A stretch of 64,000 nt of DNA from Brumimicrobium salinarum. GTDB lineage: Bacteria > Bacteroidota > Bacteroidia > Flavobacteriales_D > Crocinitomicaceae. The position numbers and the translations under genes were made by a program. The notes under the pieces are model-generated. The model was not told where the DNA came from. It was given only the letters and a program-made list of their open reading frames with translations, and searched no databases. This document shows positions 58,175 to 64,000 of the stretch, in pieces (position 1 is the first letter of the stretch; each line of letters starts with the position of its first letter). Location of the stretch: assembly GCF_002844555.1 (NCBI RefSeq), contig NZ_PJNI01000016.1:1-64000 (forward strand). The letters are read 5' to 3'.

Positions 58175-59139
58175 CCCCCGTCAGTTCGAATGATTTTATG
58201 AAGTGCTAACGTAATAAAATTTTATCGAGAGCAAGGGAGAATGTGGAGATATGCAGCGCATCTAACCAATAGCCGGAGAGCTCCTCAGTCTTTGCGTTCC
58301 TTAAACTAGCATAATGTTTGTAAAAAGAGCCCCACGTCGTTCCTTTCGGAATGAACATTTGTGGTAGGATAAAAGAGATTCCTCAGTCATCCCGAGTTCT
58401 CGGGACTCCATCGGAATGACAGGCTTCATGAGAGTGAAAGTAGGAAAAAAATATGCTGAAGCGGAGCTTCAGCATATTTTTTTCCTTTCCTCCCCCGACT
58501 CACTGACTGTCATTCCGAATACCAGTGAAAATCTTTGATTTTTAATGGTGGAGAAATCTCTGAATCTCTACGTTCCTTAAACTAGCATAATGTTTGTAAA
58601 AAGAGAATCCCCGTCAGTTCGAGTGATTTTATGAAGTGCTAACGCAATAAAATTTTATCGAGAACAAGGGGGAATGTGGAGATTTGCAGCGCATTTAACC
58701 AATAGCCGGAGAGCTCCTCAGTCTTTGCGTTCCTTAAACTAGCATAATGTTTGTAAAAAGAGCACCACGTCGTTCCTTTCGGAATGAACATTTGTGGTAG
58801 GATAAAAGAGATTCCTCAGTCATCCCGAGTTCTCGGGACTCCATCGGAATGACAGGCTTCATGAGAGTGAAAGTAGGAAAAAAATATGCTGAAGCGGAGC
58901 TTCAGCATATTTTTTTCCTTTCCTCCCCCGACTCACTGACTGTCATTCCGAATACCAGTGAAAATCTTTGATTTTTAATGGTGGAGAAATCTCTGAATCT
59001 CTACGTTCCTTAAACTAGCATAATGTTTGTAAAAAGAGAATCCCCGTCAGTTCGAGTGATTTTATGAAGTGCTAACGCAATAAAATTTTATCGAGAACAA
59101 GGGAGAATGTGGAGATATGCAGCGAATTCAACCAATGGC
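58175..59139. repeat. 433-base tandem repeat array with perfect hairpins
   Basis: Two full units (58175-58607, 58608-59040) and a partial third (59041-59139) share a 433-base period at near identity. Each unit has a perfect 21-base-arm hairpin (58442-58462 with 58466-58486; the second copy is at 58875-58895 and 58899-58919). Complementary GGAATGACAG and CTGTCATTCC segments flank each hairpin. No coding frame is convincing. It separates the WecA-type gene from the remaining polysaccharide genes. Confidence 0.85.
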
Positions 59140-59184
59140 CTGAATCTCTTTTTATTCTTACACCTATCGGTTTCGTGAACTGCA

Positions 59185-59970
59185 TTACCCCCCATAAATC
59201 TCCATCAACTTCTCTACAATTCGTTCCGCTGCTTTTCCATCCCACATTGGAATTTCTTGGGTCTCTTTCCATTGGCCGCTAAAGAGTTTTTTCATGGCTG
59301 GTGCAATGGCTTCTGGGTTTGTTCCCAATAATTCGTTGGTTCCTAGTTCCATGGTTTCAGGTCGCTCAGTATTGTCTCTTAAAGTCATACACGGAACATT
59401 CATCATGGAGGCTTCTTCTGTTATTCCTCCTGAATCAGTAACTACGGCTTTGGCTTTTTCGACTAAATAGTTGAATTCTAAATAGCTCAAAGGCTCTACC
59501 ATGTGTAAACGCGGATGTGATACGCCTAAATTCTTGAGTATTTTTGCTGTTCTTGGGTGAACAGGAAATACTAAAGGCAATTCTTGTGTGTGCGCTACAA
59601 CTTCGTCCATTAATTCCTTCAGTTTCTCTTCTTCGTCAACATTTGCTGGACGATGTAAAGTCATCACGATGTATTCCTTTTCTTGGAGTTGCAACGCTTC
59701 CCAAACAGGAGGCTGAATAAAATGTGGTCGCTGAGCAAATAAGGTATCAATCATGACGTTCCCCACAAAGTGAATGCGGTCGTCGGAAATTCCTGATTTG
59801 CGCAAATTCTCATTCGCTAATTCTGAAGTGGTAAAAAAGTGATCGGTAATGGAATCGGTAATCATTCTGTTGATTTCCTCTGGCATACTTAAATCCCAAG
59901 AACGTATTCCAGCCTCTACGTGTACGACTTGAATGTTGAGTTTTTTTGCTGTATATCAATCAGTTGAAAA
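59185..59970 (-). pseudogene. 5'-truncated UDP-GlcNAc 2-epimerase
   Basis: The C-terminal two thirds of a WecB-type epimerase is intact: AKKLNIQVVHVEAGIRSWDL, then MTLHRPANVDEEEK, VFPVHPRTAKIL, and VTDSGGITEEASMM with late residues to IYGG. About 95 N-terminal residues, including the GDTNS-type motif, are missing. An in-frame stop lies just upstream of the AKKLN start. A complete paralog is at 62562-63695. Translation could restart at the ATG at 59886, but the product would lack part of the active site. Confidence 0.75.
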
Positions 59971-60072
59971 GCACAAATAGTTTATTTTGGTTGGAATATA
60001 TGAACTCAAACTTCATGTTTAAAAGTCTAAATAAACTAATGTCTGTTTACTTAGATCAACAATGCTTAATTT

Positions 60073-60510
60073 TTAATTCCAGTCCATCCATAGCTCTTGG
60101 TCAAATCTATAGTCATCATTTTTAGCATCTTCTAAACTCAAATTTGAAAACACTAAAAGTTCTGAATTCTCTTCTAAGGCTTTAAATCCATTGGCATAAC
60201 CTGCCGGAATGTGTAAAACCTCAGTGTTTTTAGAGTCTAAAATGAATGTTTCTGGGGGTAAGTCTTCCGAAGGAGTGGCCCAATCATCAATTTTAATTAG
60301 AGCAATTAAAAAGCGTCCTTGTGTGCATTTAAAATGTTTGGATTCTATTTTATGCCCTTGCCATGCACGAACAATAGCGGTTGAAGGATGCTGAATAACG
60401 TACATTCGTTTGATTGTTGAAAGATCAAAATCATTGATGAATGAAAGTGTACCGCGTTCATCGGTATGTTGATTGCCTTTTATAATGTGTGGAGTTGATT
60501 TATTGGTCAT
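60073..60510 (-). CDS. RmlC-like cupin sugar epimerase/isomerase
   Basis: This 145-residue cupin-type protein starts with a TDERGTLSFIND segment. It shows IVRAWQGHKIESKHFKC, with a His as in dTDP-sugar epimerases, and VLHIPAGYANGFKALEE, which resembles RmlC and the WxcM/FdtA-like 3,4-ketoisomerases. It probably acts on a nucleotide sugar made by neighbouring genes. Its start overlaps the glycosyltransferase stop by 11 bases, so they are one operon. Confidence 0.75.
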   Translation of the reverse strand: MTNKSTPHIIKGNQHTDERGTLSFINDFDLSTIKRMYVIQHPSTAIVRAWQGHKIESKHFKCTQGRFLIALIKIDDWATPSEDLPPETFILDSKNTEVLHIPAGYANGFKALEENSELLVFSNLSLEDAKNDDYRFDQELWMDWN

Positions 60511-61699
60511 TCCAGAATAATGTGTTTAAATTTTCTTTGGTTTTTCCTTCATCAAAACTTTCATTGAGTAATTCCATGGAATTGGTCGAAAACTCAGCCA
60601 ATTCTTCCTTTGATAATTGTATGAATTTGTCAAATCCAGTTTCGATTTCTTCAATGGAAGAGGGTAAAGCGGTAACACCTAAATTGTATTGGTTGATTAG
60701 TTCTGCGACTTCACCTTTCATAACTCCATAAATTGGTTTTTTAGCGGTTAAATAAGTTTGAAATTTAGAAGGAATCATAATTTCATAAAGTGGGACATCG
60801 ACCAAGGAAATTAAAAGGACATCGCTGGCAGCGAAATAGTTGGGCATTTCACTCACAGGTTTTCTTCCTGTGAAATTAATATTCGGTAGGTTTTCCTCTT
60901 CACAAATACGTTTTAATTCTTCAAGGTATGAACCATCTCCAATAATATTTAGATAAGCATTTGGATGTTTTAAAGCAACTGACTTAAATGCGCTAACAAT
61001 TTGATCTAAGTTTTGAACTTTACCAATGTTTCCTGCGAATGTGAAATTGAATCCTTCGGGTAAAATTGCCTTGTCCTCCGAAAATCCATCTATCATTGGC
61101 CAGTTGGGAATCCAGTAAATGGGTTTTTTCTTTTTTAATAGTGATTCTATTTTTTCCCTAAACCCTTTGCATGAAATTAAAATGGTATCACATCCAGAAT
61201 AAATAAACCGAACTAGTCGGGTCAAGATAAAGTGTGTAAATTTAGTTTTCTTTAATCCATAAGCATAGATCGTATCTGGCCATAAATCCTGTGACCAAAT
61301 GGTGATTTTATATCTAAATATGGGTTTTAAAAGAACAGGTGAGAAAGCATTGGTAAGTGGACCCGTTTGATAAATGAAAACCTTATCAAATTTTCTTCCA
61401 ATAAACAGTAATATCCAAAAACTAAGAAACATATAGTTAATGTAATTTAAGATTTTCTTAAATAAACTGTTTTGATAACCAGGAATGACCAAAAAACGAT
61501 GAATAATTGTGTTTTTGTAGGTGCTTTTGCTATAAATCTTGTTTTTATACCCTTCCAAAACTTTTCCATACGGATAAGATGGATTCCGTGTCAGGATTTC
61601 AAGTTCATAACCTTTGGCTAACCAACTATCCACTAGGTCATTAATGATAAAGTCTTCGGGATCGAAAACCTCGGTAATGATTAATGCTTTTTTGGCCAT
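60500..61699 (-). CDS. GT4 glycosyltransferase, WbuB-like
   Basis: This 399-residue GT4 enzyme has the N-terminal start ALIITEVFDPEDFI. The C-terminal GT-B donor site includes FTFAGNIGKVQNLDQIVSAF and FTGRKPVSEMPNYFAASDVL, followed by the acidic pair region IPSKFQTYLTAKKPI. It resembles WbuB, the putative L-FucNAc transferase found after such epimerase genes, and this fits its position. Its 3' end overlaps the cupin gene, and its start codon is at the end of the reductase gene. Confidence 0.82.
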   Translation of the reverse strand: MAKKALIITEVFDPEDFIINDLVDSWLAKGYELEILTRNPSYPYGKVLEGYKNKIYSKSTYKNTIIHRFLVIPGYQNSLFKKILNYINYMFLSFWILLFIGRKFDKVFIYQTGPLTNAFSPVLLKPIFRYKITIWSQDLWPDTIYAYGLKKTKFTHFILTRLVRFIYSGCDTILISCKGFREKIESLLKKKKPIYWIPNWPMIDGFSEDKAILPEGFNFTFAGNIGKVQNLDQIVSAFKSVALKHPNAYLNIIGDGSYLEELKRICEEENLPNINFTGRKPVSEMPNYFAASDVLLISLVDVPLYEIMIPSKFQTYLTAKKPIYGVMKGEVAELINQYNLGVTALPSSIEEIETGFDKFIQLSKEELAEFSTNSMELLNESFDEGKTKENLNTLFWNDQ

Positions 61700-62574
61700 T
61701 AAAATGTATAGTTTTTAGCGTATAAATCTTCTTTCGCTTTCATGTCTTCATACATTTCTTGAATCATCTTCGCATAAGAAGGAACGGTGTATTCAAAATC
61801 TGATCTTTCCGATTTTAAACTTTTATCTACCTTTTTATTTTCAAAGGGTTCGATACTCAATTGATTACGGTTAAACACTTGTTTAAACAAGTTCAGCATA
61901 TCGAATTTGTTGATTGCTTCTCCATTGGTTAAATTGATTAATCCGCTAAGATCTTGTTCTATAGCAGACAAAATAGCCCTTGATAATTCAAGAGTGGTTA
62001 CACCTCCCCAATAAGCTTTAGAATATCCATTTATGGTTCCTTCTTGATTCAAAAACCAATGCAATAGTCCTTCTCCAGCTTCTTTTATTTCGGGTCCGAT
62101 GATTGAAGTTCTGATGGTCAAAGAGTCCTCTCCAAACAATTCACCTAAACCTTTACTTCTTCCGTAAACATCATCTGCATCTCTAAAGTCTGACTCTGTA
62201 TATCCACCTTTTGATCCTGAAAATACACAATCTGTACTGATGTGTATTAATTTTGCTTCATTCTCTTTAGCAAGTAAATTTAAGTAATGCGGTAAAAAGG
62301 AATTAATGTATATGGCGTTTGCAGGATTATATGTAGAACCTTTAATCAATATTCCGATACAATTTACTATGTAATCTGGATTGGCTTCTTTTATAACTTT
62401 AGCTAGTTTATGTTTATCTGTAACATCACAAATTATAGTACCATCATTTAATTTATTTCTAAACGCAACGTCAACTATTTCATAATTGTTGTTTTCTTTT
62501 ACCGTGTGATAAAACACATGACCCAACATTCCTGTTGAACCTAAAATCAATATTCTTTTTCTTACTTCTTCCAT
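61699..62574 (-). CDS. RmlD-like nucleotide-sugar reductase
   Basis: This 291-residue short-chain dehydrogenase has GSTGMLGHVFYH (NADPH-binding glycines at about residues 11-18) and HISTDCVFSGSKGGYTESD. VYGRSKGLGELFG carries the Tyr-x3-Lys. It resembles dTDP-4-dehydrorhamnose reductase. In UDP-L-FucNAc loci of Bacteroidota, a reductase of this type works between the dehydratase and the 2-epimerase. It overlaps wbjD-like by 13 bases. Confidence 0.82.
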   Translation of the reverse strand: MEEVRKRILILGSTGMLGHVFYHTVKENNNYEIVDVAFRNKLNDGTIICDVTDKHKLAKVIKEANPDYIVNCIGILIKGSTYNPANAIYINSFLPHYLNLLAKENEAKLIHISTDCVFSGSKGGYTESDFRDADDVYGRSKGLGELFGEDSLTIRTSIIGPEIKEAGEGLLHWFLNQEGTINGYSKAYWGGVTTLELSRAILSAIEQDLSGLINLTNGEAINKFDMLNLFKQVFNRNQLSIEPFENKKVDKSLKSERSDFEYTVPSYAKMIQEMYEDMKAKEDLYAKNYTF

Positions 62575-63695
62575 ACTGTACGATTGATATAGTCTGTATA
62601 AGACAAAATAATACGCAATACCTTTTTAGATACGTTTGATGTTGTATAATCTTCAACGATTCTGATGACTTCATTGTTTTCTTGATGCTGGCTAACCACC
62701 ACGTTAATTGCTTCCATAACCCTATTTTTATGTAAACCTGACATGATTAGCGTTCCTTCATCCATTCCTTCTGGTCGTTCGTGTGCTTGACGGATGGTAA
62801 TTGCAGGAAAACCTAAAATAGAAGACTCTTCTGTTATGGTACCACTATCAGAAATAACACAAAATGCGTCCTTCTGTAATTTGATGTAATCTAAAAAACC
62901 AAAGGGTTTCATGAAACGGATTTTGTCATTGTTGTTTACAAAATCCATTGCTTCAAGTTTCTTTTTTGTTCTTGGATGGGTCGAAACGATTACTTCTTTT
63001 CCATATTGCTCTTGAATCGCAGTTAGGGTTTCCAATAGATTCTTAAAGTTCTCTTCTGAATCAACATTCTCCTCTCTGTGGGTGCTGACGATGAAGTACT
63101 CACCTTTTTTGAGGTTTTCCTTAGCTAATACTGTTGACTTTTGAATTGAATTTGCATGATGTTCCAGTACTTCACGCATTGGAGAACCTGTTTTGATGAT
63201 GGTCTCTGGTGCAATTCCTTCATTTTCTAAGTATTTTCTAGCATGCTCAGACAGCGGCATGTTGATATCACTTAAATGGTCTACAATTTTTCGGTTAATC
63301 TCCTCTGGAACACGTTGGTCAAAACAACGATTTCCTGCTTCCATGTGGAATATTGGAATTTTCTTTCTTTTCGCAGAAATTACTGACATACAACTATTGG
63401 TATCACCATAAAGTAAAACTGCATCTGGTTGGTGTTGTTCTAAAACTTCATCAGATTTAATGATTACCTGACCAATGGTTTCAGCGGCATTTACACCTGC
63501 TGCATTTAGAAATACATCTGGCTTTCTGATACCTAGTTCTTCAAAGAAAATTTCATTTAATTCAAAATCATAATTTTGGCCAGTGTGCACTAAAATATGT
63601 TGGGTGTGTTGATCAAGTTCTGCAATTACTCTACTCAATTTAATGATTTCTGGACGTGTCCCAACAATCGTCATTACTTTTATCTTTCCTTCCAT
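62562..63695 (-). CDS. UDP-sugar 2-epimerase, WbjD/FnlC type
   Basis: This 377-residue full-length GT-B-fold epimerase shows TIVGTRPEIIKLSRVI at the N-terminus, LLYGDTNSCMS, HMEAGNRCFDQRVPEEINR, VSTHREENVD and VISDSGTITEESSILGFPAIT. The RCFDQRVPEEINRK stretch is closer to WbjD/FnlC (UDP-L-FucNAc pathway) than to WecB (GlcNAc to ManNAc). It overlaps the upstream dehydratase gene by 16 bases, and the reductase follows. Confidence 0.85.
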   Translation of the reverse strand: MEGKIKVMTIVGTRPEIIKLSRVIAELDQHTQHILVHTGQNYDFELNEIFFEELGIRKPDVFLNAAGVNAAETIGQVIIKSDEVLEQHQPDAVLLYGDTNSCMSVISAKRKKIPIFHMEAGNRCFDQRVPEEINRKIVDHLSDINMPLSEHARKYLENEGIAPETIIKTGSPMREVLEHHANSIQKSTVLAKENLKKGEYFIVSTHREENVDSEENFKNLLETLTAIQEQYGKEVIVSTHPRTKKKLEAMDFVNNNDKIRFMKPFGFLDYIKLQKDAFCVISDSGTITEESSILGFPAITIRQAHERPEGMDEGTLIMSGLHKNRVMEAINVVVSQHQENNEVIRIVEDYTTSNVSKKVLRIILSYTDYINRTVWKK

Positions 63696-64000
63696 GCTGC
63701 TATTTCGTCTTTTATTAAATCTAAAGTGAGTAATAATTCTTTTGTTTGCGCTAATGTTAAACGTTCTGTATTGTGAGAGTTGTAATCTTCCAACGCAGAG
63801 GTTTTTACATCTCCTTTTTCAAAATATTGTGCATAATTCAAGTCTCGATTGTCTGCAGGAATTTGATAGAAACCTAGTAAATCAATTGCCTTGGCCATTT
63901 CTTCACGTGTACATAAAGTCTCGTACAATTTCTCACCATGACGTGTTCCAATGATTTTTATTTCATTCTCACTTTCGAATAACTCAATTAAAGCCTTGGC
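63680..64000 (-). CDS. UDP-GlcNAc 4,6-dehydratase/5-epimerase, WbjB/FnlA type (partial)
   Basis: The frame is open from the window edge to a stop at 63680, so only the last 106 residues are present. They read like the C-terminus of the CapD/WbjB family: IIGTRHGEKLYETLCTREEM, then KGDVKTSALEDYNSHNTERL and a helical end. WbjB makes the first intermediate of UDP-L-FucNAc. The gene heads the operon with the WbjD-type and RmlD-type genes, although upstream genes may lie outside the window. Confidence 0.82.
   Translation of the reverse strand, partial: AKALIELFESENEIKIIGTRHGEKLYETLCTREEMAKAIDLLGFYQIPADNRDLNYAQYFEKGDVKTSALEDYNSHNTERLTLAQTKELLLTLDLIKDEIAAWKER

Noticed and set aside
57998-58201. 67-residue plus-strand ORF before the tandem array
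   Set aside because: AT-rich, no domain, and its end falls inside the first repeat unit.
58175-59139. Possible CRISPR array
   Set aside because: The repeat period is 433 bases with long identical units, not short repeats with unique spacers, and no cas genes are present.
59960-60060. N-terminus of the truncated epimerase in another frame
   Set aside because: I read the stretch in the other minus frames and found no GDTNS-type motif or N-terminal Rossmann pattern, so an A-run error alone cannot rescue the gene.

Overview
The window is AT-rich and reads as a chromosome segment of a Bacteroidota bacterium, most likely Flavobacteriales and perhaps near Crocinitomicaceae or Cryomorphaceae. The evidence is the gldD-gldE-ssb-mutY block beside HU and an RNase G gene, PorP/SprF and sorting-domain proteins of the type IX secretion system (T9SS), DUF4296 and DUF2795 proteins, promoters of the TAnnTTTG type, an NhaD sodium antiporter that fits a saline habitat, and a CrtD-like carotenoid desaturase. 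The family-level placement is inference.

Layout. 1-2,050: three tandem paralogous lipoprotein genes with fragments of T9SS cargo genes between them. 2.3-4.2 kb: a PadR/PspC pair with a candidate operator. 4.3-5.6 kb: a leucine-rich-repeat protein, a nested-palindrome element and tRNA-Val. 5.7-11.4 kb (minus): folC, tonB-exbD-exbB, nhaD, anmK. 11.6-18.9 kb (plus): acyl-CoA dehydrogenase, cobalamin adenosyltransferase, a DUF2795 protein, secA, carotenoid desaturase. 18.9-22.5 kb (minus): histidine kinase, a TPR/OmpA-like lipoprotein, folK. 22.6-26.9 kb (plus): sppA and an LTA-synthase-like sulfatase. 26.9-30.3 kb (minus): gldD, gldE, ssb, mutY. 30.4-35.6 kb (plus): HU, a 30-residue basic protein, RNase G, recX, a glycosyltransferase, pyrC and a DUF4296 lipoprotein. 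36-39.3 kb (minus): glutamate-synthase-like protein, CYTH protein, GAPDH. 39.5-43.3 kb (plus): kelch protein, recG, a TonB-C-like protein. Then acyl-CoA synthetase (minus), an ECF sigma / membrane-anchored beta-barrel fusion / PorP operon (plus), an unknown kinase-like protein, and Cu/Zn-SOD. 50.7-54.1 kb (minus): a probable copper-uptake locus. 54.3-57.9 kb: DMT transporter, outer-membrane barrel, and a WecA/TagO-type initiating transferase. 59.2-64 kb (minus): part of a surface-polysaccharide locus resembling UDP-L-FucNAc synthesis. Three kinds of non-coding repeat fill most gaps on the right side and one gap on the left.

Two points stand out. First, the sigma factor at 45.3 kb is translationally coupled to a protein that seems to join a cytoplasmic anti-sigma-like segment, one membrane helix, a long periplasmic linker and a PorP-like outer-membrane barrel, followed by a separate PorP. 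This is a candidate trans-envelope signalling system. Second, secA, folC and mutY each carry a one-base deletion in an A-run. Because secA is normally essential, sequencing or assembly error is the likeliest cause, and a reader should treat these three genes as probably intact.
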